Source: a bacterium (GTDB lineage Bacteria > Armatimonadota > HRBIN16). Taken from it: a stretch of DNA of 11,314 bases. Of the stretch, positions 1 through 7,378 are shown one piece after another (position 1 is the stretch's first letter; each line of letters begins with the position of its first letter). The notes beneath the pieces were generated by a model, which saw only the letters and a list, made by a program, of their open reading frames with translations, made no database searches and had not been told where the DNA came from. Location: contig JANWXG010000063.1 in NCBI GenBank assembly GCA_025057335.1, forward strand, positions 1-11,314, given 5' to 3'. A program made the translations under genes and the position numbers.

Positions 1-332
1 ACGCTGTCAGGAGGTATGGGCGGGAACTGGTAGTCGCGCAGCTGGTCCCAGCTCTGGAGCGGCGCCTCTTTCACTTCCCCTGCCGTGTAGCCCTTGCGCC
101 GTAGCCACCGACTGCCCCACTCGTCGACGTACTCTTCGATATCGCCTGCCAGCTGCGGCTCTGGGGGAACCGAGAAAGACCGCGCTCCGAAATCGTCGGG
201 GCGGGCGTTGAGGAAGTCGGCTAGCTTCTGTCCATGACGCCAGAACGCCCCCGGGAACACCGCGTGCTGAAACGGCACGCGGTCTGGTCCGCGAAACCCG
301 ATGGCAGCAAGCACTCGCTCTCGTGAGGTCAT
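1..332 (-). CDS. UroD-superfamily protein (uroporphyrinogen decarboxylase-like / corrinoid methyltransferase-like), C-terminus cut by window edge
   Basis: The gene reads leftward from an ATG at 330-332, and only its first 110 codons are in the window. The protein begins MTSRERVLAAIGFRGPDRVP. This is the typical opening of UroD-superfamily proteins of the MtaA/CmuA-like branch: a helix with RERVLAA followed by PDRVP. Further on it has a conserved-looking DEWGSRW stretch (about residues 70-76), comparable to the '(D)EWG' segment common in this superfamily. The start is fixed by an AGGAGG (338-343) five bases upstream of the ATG. The gene lies 31 bases after the HD-domain gene and is probably the last visible member of the glmU operon. 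The superfamily includes true heme-pathway uroporphyrinogen decarboxylase and many methyltransferases and uncharacterised paralogues. The opening resembles the paralogues more than canonical HemE, so no symbol is given. Family membership is fairly sure; the reaction is unknown. Confidence 0.8.
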   Translation of the reverse strand, partial: MTSRERVLAAIGFRGPDRVPFQHAVFPGAFWRHGQKLADFLNARPDDFGARSFSVPPEPQLAGDIEEYVDEWGSRWLRRKGYTAGEVKEAPLQSWDQLRDYQFPPIPPDS

Positions 333-363
333 CCTGTCCTCCTGCCTGTTATCCCCGTCCGCA

Positions 364-978
364 CTACCGCCGCGAAGCGCCCTTTGGAGTGTCGCCTAAT
401 GGAGGCACATAGTCTGCAAATACCTGTCGCACCACCTCCATCGTCCGCATCGCCAGAGTGGCTCCCGGCTCCGCTGTCAACCGCTGGCAGAAGAGCTCCG
501 CCAGCGTCGTGTAGTACCACCTCTGGGCGGGCAGGGGCGCCTTAAACCGCTCCCAGATCTCCGTTCCATACACTCGTATGCCCTCGCGCATCATTTGCAG
601 GTTGTCCAGCTTGTCCGCACAGGCGACCAGCAGCACTTCCCTGTCCTCCACCTGCCTCAGGCGCTCAACCGTGTGCCGCTTGCGCTCCTCCCAAGGCTGA
701 GAACGGTCAGTTTCGGTGACCTGTTGTACCAGCCATGCCACTCGCTCGCCAAAGCGCTGACGCAGCTCTTCTACCGTCGTGACGGTATCTTCCAGCGTAT
801 CGTGCAAGAAGCCTGCTACGGCTACCTCTTCAGAGCAACCGTGTTGCAGCAGGATGTAGCCCACGTTCAGCGGGTGCAGGATGTAGGGGATGTTCGTGCC
901 CTTGCGCACCTGCTCGCGATGTCGCTCCAGAGCAAACTCTATGGCGTCTGTAAGTACTGATGTGGCTTGCCCCCCCAC
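364..978 (-). CDS. Small HD-domain protein, RelA/SpoT-type (p)ppGpp hydrolase-like
   Basis: This is a 204-residue stand-alone HD phosphohydrolase. The metal-binding pattern of the RelA/SpoT/MESH1 hydrolase domain is visible: H35 in the LHPL motif, H59-D60 in HDTLEDT with E63-D64 after it, and D122 in the ADKLDN motif. The first residues (about 8-30, ending RKGTNIPYILHP) match the usual 'A..H.GQ.RK.G.PYI.HP' start of such domains. There is no synthetase, TGS or ACT domain, so it is like the small alarmone hydrolases. These remove pyrophosphate from (p)ppGpp or act on other nucleotides. The start is a GTG at 976-978, supported by an AGGAGG (988-993) nine bases upstream. That SD lies inside the 3' end of the preceding gene, whose stop is only six bases away, so the two are probably translationally coupled. 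The true substrate is not shown by sequence. Confidence 0.85.
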   Translation of the reverse strand: MGGQATSVLTDAIEFALERHREQVRKGTNIPYILHPLNVGYILLQHGCSEEVAVAGFLHDTLEDTVTTVEELRQRFGERVAWLVQQVTETDRSQPWEERKRHTVERLRQVEDREVLLVACADKLDNLQMMREGIRVYGTEIWERFKAPLPAQRWYYTTLAELFCQRLTAEPGATLAMRTMEVVRQVFADYVPPLGDTPKGASRR

Positions 979-984
979 GTTGCC

Positions 985-3861
985 CTACCTCCTTCCGAAA
1001 CGGTAACCTGCGATGCTGGGGTCGTTCGTGAGTATCACAAAGTCCGCATCGCAAGCGAGGTTCTGTGGCGCCCCAATCTCCAGCAGATGCATCCCCTTCC
1101 CAAGAGAAACAGGCTCGGCGCGCAGCACGTCTACTCCTTCAGGAGAGGGCGCACTCTGCACCGCCAGCGGTTTACCGTTGAGTATCACGCGCGGAGCGAC
1201 CAGCTTCCCCTCCGCCACGCAACGCACGAAGAGAGTATATCTGCCCGCGACCTCCACAGGAAAGCGTGTGCGAATGGACCTGCCCGCAGAGATGCGGACG
1301 CAGGTCTCTCCCACTCCAGGGCTGCAGTATGGAAGTGCTCTCTTCTGCTGTCCGCGCAGGTCGGTGAACCCCTCGCACTGGAAGAGCAGCTCCTTCGGCT
1401 GCTCTGTGAAGGGGAGCACAACTATCTCACGCGCAGGGATTTGCACGCGCAGTGTGCCCGTCGGCGGGCTCTGCACCTGCGGATAAGCGCTGAACATTTC
1501 GCGAGCAAGACGCAGCTCACGCACTACAGGCTGGTCAGTGCTGTTGTAAAGCAATAGTCTGTCAGTGAGCAGCGCAGTGAACACGCCGTCGGCGACATCA
1601 TCTACTAGCGGGGCGTTGCGCAGGGCGGGAGAGAGGTCGGAAAGGCGGTAGACCAGTCGGCGCAGCACCTCGATGTAAGCGGAGATGCCGTCCTGCGCCC
1701 GACGCACCGGCACGAACACACACCAGCCTTTGCCCAGCCTCTGCGACCAGCGGTTAGCCAGCACCTGCGGATCTATCTGGTATACGTATCTCCCTCGCGG
1801 CGCACCCTCCAGCGGCGGCTCCGCACTGCCCAGCGCTGCAACCTGTAACTCCGCAAGGCGTACTCCCGAAAGAGACTTCGCCTCTCCCGCCGACGCGGGG
1901 CGAATAGTCAGAGGCATCACACCATCTGTCTTCACCCACTCCGCCGGCAGCACGAACTTGTAAACCGTCTCGCCCGGGCTATCCAGATAGCCGAGCAGGA
2001 GCTGTCCGAGCCGCACTTCGTAGCGTACTCGCGCCTCGTCACGCGGCAGGAAAGCGCGTAGCGTAAGGCTATACGCCTGCGACGCTTTGAGCAGCAGGTC
2101 CACTTGCGCGCTGGTTCCCGTCCACCGCCAGACCCGCTCGCCCTCCTTTTCTGGCGAGGACCAGGTACCCTGCAGGAACTCCGCTGCAGCAGGGTCGCCC
2201 ATCCGCAGAGTATATCCCCCCGCAGGCACTTCTCCCCGGAAGGTCGGCTTGAGAGGTTGCAGTCTACCAGCGTAGCCGAACAGCGTGCGCCAGGCAGTGC
2301 CGTCCCCTTCCACGCTGGCTACCTTGCCGAAGTCATAGGCGACTACCACTCCACCCGCCTGCACCCATGCTACAATCTTCTCCAGCACGTCCTGCTCGAC
2401 CACCGTGCCTTCCCAAAATACCAACACGCGGTATCTCTCTAGCGCGCCATCACGAATCATACGCTCATCCACGATGTCGAAGGCGAACAGGTCGCGCGCC
2501 CGTGCACAACCTTCACGCATCGTCGGTGCCTCGCCGACGTCCGCCAGCTGCACGGCAGTGGTCGGGAAGAACATCGCCACGTCCACCACAGGGCGACCTG
2601 TTGTGAGCAGGCGAAGATGTCGCTCGTACACTGCTGCGTTAGCGACAGCATTGCCAGCCTGGTCGAACACCCCAGACGCCCCTTGCGCCAACGCCTGGAA
2701 GAACACCTCCCCTTGCCGCTGTGCCGGCAGCTGACCCAACGTTTCCACCCACAGGGGCACTTCGTAGAAGCGACAGGCGGAAGCAACACGTGCTAGCAGG
2801 AAGCTTTCGCTTTCAGCCAGAGGCAGGTAGCCGGCGTGTGCAGAACGCACGACCACCCCATACCGCGAAGCGGTCTTCACCAGAGCAGAGAGATCCGTTC
2901 CATAGCGTACGTCCTCGCAGGAGGAGCCAACAGGGAGCAGACGCAGCGTGCGCGGGAAATAGCGTTGCGATAAGCGACACACGACATCGGTGAAATAGGT
3001 CACGCCGTTTTGATACCAGCGTACAAAGTCCAGCCACCACCGCCTGCCTTCCGCCGGGGAGCGGGGATAGCGAATCTCCTCTCCTCGCGTAAACTGGGTG
3101 CCCCATGCCTTGTTCAGCGCAGCGAGGTCGCCGTATTTGCGTAGCATCGCCTGACGGAAGTGGGCACGCGCCTGTTCGTCGCCACACCAGAAGCCCTTGT
3201 GGTTGTGCGCCTTTCCGAAGCGACGCTCCCAGTCCTCTCGCAGCTCGCGGGATGCCGTGTGCGCTCCAGAGAACAGCCCTGCCTCGCCGTAGTCGCCATG
3301 TATCCCTAGCACCAACGCATCGACACGGGGCTTGGTGCCGCCGAACTGCTTCGCTAATGCCGCCCACTGTCGGTCTAGCCAGCCAGCAAAACGCGGCTCC
3401 CAGGGGGAGATGGCGGGAATTTCCTCATCATGCTCCACGCAACGGGTGAGCGCAGGCTTTTCTCGATCGATGTACCACTTGGGGAGAAAGGCGTGGCGGG
3501 GAAACAGGGCGAACAGGAATCCCTCGCTCTTAGCGCGTTCATGAGCCTCCTCCGCCGTCGTCCAGTCCCACTGTCCGGGAAAGACCTCGTTGCTGGCGAG
3601 TGGGTCAGTATCGTGTTGCCACAGCGAGAAGCCTAGCAAACGTAGCGTCGTGAACCACTCCGGCTGTGCGCCCCCGAAGCCAAACACGAGACGCGCCCCA
3701 GGCACGGGGGCGGTCAGCAGCGCCTCCCTAGAAGACGGCGTGACATAAACGCGCACAAACCGCCGAACGTCTTTCTGAGGTGGACGCTGTGCCCACGCTA
3801 GCACAGTCACCACTGCGAAGCAGGCGGTCACGACAAGACACATCAGGCAGATGCGCTTCAT
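985..3861 (-). CDS. Secreted GH42-like (beta-galactosidase-type) glycosidase-related protein with C-terminal beta-sandwich
   Basis: The protein is about 958 residues from the ATG at 3859-3861. It opens with a signal peptide: MKR, a hydrophobic stretch, and probable cleavage after AWA at about residue 24. Residues about 50-420 look like a (beta/alpha)8 barrel of the GH42/GH14 clan type. They contain HGDYGE (188-193), whose E193 is a candidate acid/base, KYGDLAALNKAWGTQF (242-257), a segment typical of GH42 enzymes, and PLWVET (369-374), whose E373 is a candidate nucleophile. Residues about 425-515 resemble the Rossmann-like domain that follows the barrel in GH42 (RVLVFWE, then AGGVVVAYDFG). 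Two beta-rich regions follow (about 545-675 and 825-958), the last ending in a CBM-like DFVILTNDP strand. Such enzymes cleave beta-galactosides or related glycans outside the cytoplasm. A GTG at 3907-3909, overlapping the pth stop, is an alternative start, but it would put 16 extra residues before the signal peptide. Catalytic roles are inferred from motif position only. Confidence 0.8.
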   Translation of the reverse strand: MKRICLMCLVVTACFAVVTVLAWAQRPPQKDVRRFVRVYVTPSSREALLTAPVPGARLVFGFGGAQPEWFTTLRLLGFSLWQHDTDPLASNEVFPGQWDWTTAEEAHERAKSEGFLFALFPRHAFLPKWYIDREKPALTRCVEHDEEIPAISPWEPRFAGWLDRQWAALAKQFGGTKPRVDALVLGIHGDYGEAGLFSGAHTASRELREDWERRFGKAHNHKGFWCGDEQARAHFRQAMLRKYGDLAALNKAWGTQFTRGEEIRYPRSPAEGRRWWLDFVRWYQNGVTYFTDVVCRLSQRYFPRTLRLLPVGSSCEDVRYGTDLSALVKTASRYGVVVRSAHAGYLPLAESESFLLARVASACRFYEVPLWVETLGQLPAQRQGEVFFQALAQGASGVFDQAGNAVANAAVYERHLRLLTTGRPVVDVAMFFPTTAVQLADVGEAPTMREGCARARDLFAFDIVDERMIRDGALERYRVLVFWEGTVVEQDVLEKIVAWVQAGGVVVAYDFGKVASVEGDGTAWRTLFGYAGRLQPLKPTFRGEVPAGGYTLRMGDPAAAEFLQGTWSSPEKEGERVWRWTGTSAQVDLLLKASQAYSLTLRAFLPRDEARVRYEVRLGQLLLGYLDSPGETVYKFVLPAEWVKTDGVMPLTIRPASAGEAKSLSGVRLAELQVAALGSAEPPLEGAPRGRYVYQIDPQVLANRWSQRLGKGWCVFVPVRRAQDGISAYIEVLRRLVYRLSDLSPALRNAPLVDDVADGVFTALLTDRLLLYNSTDQPVVRELRLAREMFSAYPQVQSPPTGTLRVQIPAREIVVLPFTEQPKELLFQCEGFTDLRGQQKRALPYCSPGVGETCVRISAGRSIRTRFPVEVAGRYTLFVRCVAEGKLVAPRVILNGKPLAVQSAPSPEGVDVLRAEPVSLGKGMHLLEIGAPQNLACDADFVILTNDPSIAGYRFGRR

Positions 3862-3905
3862 ACGACTATGGTTCGCGCCGAATGGTGGGGTTCCTGTGAC
3901 CCCCT

Positions 3906-4523
3906 TCACACGCCAGAGGGTTGGGCGGCATTGAAACGGTTCATCGCAGCCTGTATCCCTTCAGCCAGCACCATTTCCACGGCGTCGGCTGCGCGCTGCA
4001 GCATCTGCTCGACAATCGGCTGCTCCTGCGGCGAGAAACGCGAGAGCACGTATTCCACCATTTGCCCGGGCGGCGGGCTACCGATGCCGATGCGCACACG
4101 GGGAAATTCCTGCGTCCCCACACACTGGATGAGCGACGCCAGACCGTTATGCCCACCGTCGGAACCAGAGGGACGGAGGCGCAGCTTGCCCAGAGGCAGC
4201 GCCACATCGTCCACAATCACCAGTAGGCGCGAAGGCTCCAGACGATATCGCTGCAACAGGGCGCGCGCTGCCTCGCCACTGCGGTTCATGTAGGTCATCG
4301 GCTTCGCCAGCAGCACTGGCACCCCCGAGACCCAGCCCAAACCACCGCGTGCGTGGTCACGTTGCAGGCTCAGGCGGATGCGATGACGGCTCGCGAGGAT
4401 GTCTACCACCTCGAAGCCCACATTGTGCCGGGTATGTGCGTATTCCTCTCCTGGGTTGCCTAAACCCAAGACAATCCATTCCGGGAGTACAGCCGTCTCC
4501 TGCTTGCGCAGCCACCACCGCAT
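3906..4523 (-). CDS. pth: Peptidyl-tRNA hydrolase
   Basis: This cytoplasmic enzyme cleaves the ester bond between peptide and tRNA in peptidyl-tRNAs dropped by stalled ribosomes, recycling the tRNA. The 205-residue length suits the bacterial Pth family (about 190-210). The family core is clear: GLGNPG (residues 20-25), RHNVGF with the catalytic H33, PMTYMNRSG with N80, VDDVALPLGKLR with D106, and GGHNGL with N126. These correspond to the N10, H20, N68, D93 and N114 positions of the E. coli enzyme. About 12 residues precede the usual start of the domain, so a slightly shorter product is possible. The ATG at 4521-4523 lies four bases after the prs stop and has only a weak SD, which suggests translational coupling to prs. 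The stop (TGA, 3906-3908) overlaps a GTG that could start the next gene. Confidence 0.97.
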   Translation of the reverse strand: MRWWLRKQETAVLPEWIVLGLGNPGEEYAHTRHNVGFEVVDILASRHRIRLSLQRDHARGGLGWVSGVPVLLAKPMTYMNRSGEAARALLQRYRLEPSRLLVIVDDVALPLGKLRLRPSGSDGGHNGLASLIQCVGTQEFPRVRIGIGSPPPGQMVEYVLSRFSPQEQPIVEQMLQRAADAVEMVLAEGIQAAMNRFNAAQPSGV

Positions 4524-4527
4524 ACGC

Positions 4528-5535
4528 CTACGAGTTCCTCATGCGTACCATCTCTGCCTGCCGCTCGAAGATGACGCTGACCGAGTCGTCTTTGTGGATG
4601 CGGTCGATGGCTTCTGCCAGGAGGTCGGCAACGGAAAGCACTACGATTTTCTCGTTCATTTTATCTGGGGGTACGGGAATAGTGTCTGTGACCACGAGCT
4701 GGCGTATCGGCGACCGCAGGATGCGCTCTGGCGCGTCTCCCGAGAGGACGGGATGCGTACAGCAGGCGATGACATCGGTCGCGCCGCGTTCTATTAACGC
4801 CTCCGCTCCCTGCACTAGCGAGCCGCCCGTGTCCACCATGTCGTCAATCATGATGGCGGTCTTGCCCTCCACGTTGCCCACGACCTCCATCACTTCCACC
4901 TTGTTCGGTTCGGGACGACGCTTGGCAATGATAGCGAAAGGCAATCCCAGCATCTCTGCCAGTGTTTTCGCACGCGGGGTTCCCGCCACATCGGGAGAGA
5001 CCACGACGCAGTTTTCGTGCACCAGTCCCGCTTTGATGAGGTACTCGCCAATCTTCGGGCCGGCGTAGAGATGGTCGACGGGCAGGTTGAAGAAGCCCTG
5101 TATCTGCTGGGCGTGGAGGTCTACCGTGAGGATGCGATTGGCTCCAGCCACCTCGAGCAGGTTCGCCACCAGTCTGGCGGTAATCGGTTCGCGAGGTTTG
5201 ACCTTTTTGTCCTGCCTCGCGTATCCATAGTAAGGTATCACGCAGGTGATGCGTCGCGCCGACGCCCGTCGGAAAGCATCCAGCATAATCAATAGCTCCA
5301 TTAGGTTCTCGTTAACGGGTGCACAGGTCGGCTGCACGATGAAGACGTCCAGCCCACGCGCGTTCTCCCCTACCTGCACGCGAATCTCCCCGTCCGAGAA
5401 GCGGGAGACCAATATCTGCCCGAGACGCCCCCCCAGGTGTTCGGCAATCTTCTGTGCCAGCAGGGGGTTGGCGTTGCCAGTGAAGATGCGCATACGGTCT
5501 GTGTCCTGCTTGTTCTGGTCGTGGTGATTCTCCAT
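4528..5535 (-). CDS. prs: Ribose-phosphate pyrophosphokinase (PRPP synthetase)
   Basis: The enzyme transfers pyrophosphate from ATP to ribose 5-phosphate, giving PRPP for purine, pyrimidine, histidine, tryptophan and NAD synthesis. The protein has 335 residues. It shows FSDGE (46-50), the YARQDKK loop (105-111), DLHAQQIQGFF (139-149) with the metal-binding H141, AKRRP (204-208) with the catalytic lysine, and the PRPP-binding loop IDDMVDTGGSL (230-240). This is a class I bacterial Prs. The N-terminus is about 14 residues longer than usual, and M15 aligns with the normal family start (ATG at 5491-5493). The upstream ATG (5533-5535) is kept because a GGGGGA lies about 7 bases ahead of it and it begins three bases after the glmU stop. 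The position between glmU and pth matches a gene order known from Firmicutes and other phyla. Confidence 0.98.
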   Translation of the reverse strand: MENHHDQNKQDTDRMRIFTGNANPLLAQKIAEHLGGRLGQILVSRFSDGEIRVQVGENARGLDVFIVQPTCAPVNENLMELLIMLDAFRRASARRITCVIPYYGYARQDKKVKPREPITARLVANLLEVAGANRILTVDLHAQQIQGFFNLPVDHLYAGPKIGEYLIKAGLVHENCVVVSPDVAGTPRAKTLAEMLGLPFAIIAKRRPEPNKVEVMEVVGNVEGKTAIMIDDMVDTGGSLVQGAEALIERGATDVIACCTHPVLSGDAPERILRSPIRQLVVTDTIPVPPDKMNEKIVVLSVADLLAEAIDRIHKDDSVSVIFERQAEMVRMRNS

Positions 5536-5538
5536 AGG

Positions 5539-6936
5539 CTATCCCCCGGATGAAGAAGATTCTTCTCGCCTGCGCTTCGCCCAGCCCTCCTTCACCACCT
5601 GCCGACATCGGGCGATGGCGAGCGAGTCGGGCGGTACGTCCTCGGTAATCGGCGAGGCAGCAGCCACATACGCCCCATCTCCTATCTGCACGGGCGCTAT
5701 CAGGGTGGCATGCGAGCCGATGAAGCACCCCTTGCCGATGACCGTGCGGTGTTTACGTCTGCCGTCGTAATTGCAGGTGATGGTGCCCGCGCCGATGTTG
5801 CTGTTGGCACCCACATGCGCGTCTCCCACGTAGGTGAGATGTGCCATGCTGACGTTCTCCTCGATAATGGCGTTCTTCACCTCCACGAAGTCTCCAATCT
5901 TCGAACCGTTTCCAACTACTGTTCCCGGACGCAGATTCGCGAAGGGGCCGACGCGCACGTCGTCGCCGAGACGGCTTTCCACCACCTGCGATGCCAGCAC
6001 CCGAGTGCGATTGCCAATCTGGCTGTTCTCAATGCGCGCCATCGGACCAATCTCGCACTCCTCACCAATGGTGGTGCTGCCCAGGATATAGGTGTTCGGA
6101 TGCACGGTGGTGTCCTGTCCGATTTGCACGTCAGCATCAATATAGGTGTTCGACGGGTCGATAATGGTCACGCCAGACAGCATCAGCCTCTCTAGGATAC
6201 GCCAGCGCAGACGCGAAGCGACGTCCGCCAGCTCCACACGGGTGTTGACCCCCAGCGTGACCTGCCAATCGCTAGCTACTACCGCTTCCACCTTTTCGCC
6301 CCTACTGGTGAATAAACCGATGACATCGGTCAGATAGTACTCGCCCTGCGCGTTCTCCGGGCGAACCTCCTGCAAGGCGTGGAACAGCGCAGGGGTATGG
6401 AAACAGTAGATGGACGTGTTGATTTCGCGCACAGCCAGCTGCTCAGGAGTGGCGTCCTTCGCCTCCACAATGCCGACCACTTTCCCGCCAGAGTCGCGCA
6501 ACACTCGTCCATACATGCCCGCGTCGTGAGGCAGCACGGCGCTGAGCACGGTTGCCACTGCGCCGCTCGCGCGGTGGTGCTCTACCAGATGGCGCAGGGT
6601 GTCGCCATCGATGAGAGGGGTATCCCCGGGCAACACAAGCAGGTCGCCGTCATAGTCTTCTAGCAGCTCTCGTGCGCTCATCACGGCATGCCCCGTGCCC
6701 AGCTGCTCCTCTTGTAGGGCAAACTCACACTGCCCGTGAAACGCTTGCTGCACGCGCTCCGCCTCATGACCGACGACTACGATGGTACGGGATACTCCAG
6801 CCGATTGACAGGCATCCAGCAGATATGAAAGCAACGGCTTTCCACACAGGGGATGAAGCGGTTTGGGCAAACGGGATTTCATTCGGGTGCTTTTGCCAGC
6901 CGCCATCACGACGGCAGTCAGGGAAGGTGTGCTCAC
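5539..6936 (-). CDS. glmU: Bifunctional GlcN-1-P acetyltransferase / GlcNAc-1-P uridylyltransferase
   Basis: GlmU makes UDP-GlcNAc, the precursor of peptidoglycan and other cell-surface glycans, in two steps in the cytoplasm. Counted from the chosen start, the protein has 465 residues. The N-terminal nucleotidyltransferase domain shows AAGKSTRMKSRLPKPLHPL (12-30) with K25, EEQLGTGHAV (76-85), LPGDTPL with D105, and a late asparagine (N231). The C-terminal half is a left-handed beta-helix of hexapeptide repeats (about 255-445). It carries the acetyltransferase motif MAHLTYVGDAHVG with catalytic H366, followed by NIGAGTITCNYDG. I chose the GTG at 6934-6936 because GGAGGA lies five bases upstream and the N-terminus then fits the family; a GTG nine codons further up has no such site. 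The nucleotide loop reads GKSTRM instead of the common GxGTRM. It is the first gene of the operon, with a promoter at 6997-7026. Confidence 0.97.
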   Translation of the reverse strand: MSTPSLTAVVMAAGKSTRMKSRLPKPLHPLCGKPLLSYLLDACQSAGVSRTIVVVGHEAERVQQAFHGQCEFALQEEQLGTGHAVMSARELLEDYDGDLLVLPGDTPLIDGDTLRHLVEHHRASGAVATVLSAVLPHDAGMYGRVLRDSGGKVVGIVEAKDATPEQLAVREINTSIYCFHTPALFHALQEVRPENAQGEYYLTDVIGLFTSRGEKVEAVVASDWQVTLGVNTRVELADVASRLRWRILERLMLSGVTIIDPSNTYIDADVQIGQDTTVHPNTYILGSTTIGEECEIGPMARIENSQIGNRTRVLASQVVESRLGDDVRVGPFANLRPGTVVGNGSKIGDFVEVKNAIIEENVSMAHLTYVGDAHVGANSNIGAGTITCNYDGRRKHRTVIGKGCFIGSHATLIAPVQIGDGAYVAAASPITEDVPPDSLAIARCRQVVKEGWAKRRREESSSSGG

Positions 6937-6941
6937 GCTGC

Positions 6942-6947
6942 TCCTCC
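6942..6947 (-). promoter_or_regulatory. Ribosome binding site deciding the glmU start
   Basis: GGAGGA is read on the minus strand, followed by five bases and the GTG at 6934-6936. An in-frame GTG at 6961-6963 lies upstream of this site and would place it inside the coding region, so the shorter start is preferred. Confidence 0.8.
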
Positions 6948-6996
6948 ACAAGGAACGCGACACCCTTCTCGGTGCGCGAGGGTATTCGACGGTATC

Positions 6997-7026
6997 ATGT
7001 TATCACCAACTGCCCTCTCTGGTCAA
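6997..7026 (-). promoter_or_regulatory. Sigma70-type promoter of the glmU-prs-pth operon
   Basis: On the minus strand there is a -35 box TTGACC (7021-7026), an 18-base spacer and a -10 box TAACAT (6997-7002), preceded by TGA, an extended -10 feature. Transcription would begin near 6990, giving a leader of roughly 55 bases before the glmU GTG. The spacer is one base longer than ideal and the -10 has two departures from consensus, so this is a probable rather than certain promoter. Confidence 0.6.
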
Positions 7027-7063
7027 GAGGATGGTTCGCGGAAGTGTCTGTAGTTGCCAAACA

Positions 7064-7090
7064 GCGCAGAGCATACCTCGTATGCTGCGC
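7064..7090 (-). terminator. Strong hairpin, possible terminator after the gyrB / MNT-HEPN region
   Basis: The sequence forms an 11-bp stem: GCGCAG plus CATAC pairs with GTATG plus CTGCGC, with a two-base bulge and a three-base loop. On the minus strand it is followed by TGTTTGG, a poor U-tract. It lies between the end of the HEPN remnant (7124) and the glmU promoter (7026), where a terminator separating two transcription units is expected. The weak U-run makes intrinsic termination uncertain. Confidence 0.45.
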
Positions 7091-7123
7091 CAGATGTCCT
7101 TCTCGCAGGAGTACATTAGTGTT

Positions 7124-7378
7124 CTACCGTAGCACAGAAGGGATGATTTCCTCCACAAACAATCCCTCTTCTACCGCCTCACGTAGTAAAGCGGCGGGAT
7201 AGTGCGTACGCCCAACAGGTGCTACCAGTGCTAATACTGCCTTCGCCGCGTTTTCCACTGCCAGCTGAGCGTTGTCTACCGCCGAGCGCTACCGCCCCAA
7301 CTGCAGGTCCTGTTCTGCTTCCTGCAGAAAGCCACGCGCCAGGTTCAAGCGATATCCAACGTAGTCTACGCCGTTCAT
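7124..7378 (-). pseudogene. HEPN-domain protein remnant, broken by an in-frame stop
   Basis: An ATG at 7376-7378 overlaps the stop of the nucleotidyltransferase remnant in an ATGA arrangement. The reading frame gives YRLNLARGFLQEAEQDLQLGR, then TAG (7289-7291, codon 30), then continues as RSAVDNAQLAVENAAKAVLA and THYPAALLREAVEEGLF to a TAG at 7124-7126. Apart from the stop, this reads as a normal HEPN domain of the type paired with MNT nucleotidyltransferases: a long helix with A..FL.EA..DL, then the SAV..AQ.A.ENAAKA helix. Where the stop sits, relatives generally carry a tyrosine or similar residue, so one base change could explain it. At 84 codons it is also shorter than usual HEPN proteins (about 120-140), and I could not follow a convincing continuation after 7124. 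HEPN proteins of such pairs act as RNases or as toxins silenced by the partner; this copy should not make a full product. Confidence 0.75.

Noticed and set aside
3907..3909. GTG overlapping the pth stop as start of the GH42-like gene
   Set aside because: It would add 16 polar residues before a good signal peptide. It is kept as an alternative only, since translational coupling through the overlap cannot be excluded.
6661..7202. Plus-strand open frame of 176 codons across the glmU start and its promoter
   Set aside because: It overlaps the glmU N-terminal domain in antisense, spans a probable promoter and hairpin, and has no family resemblance.
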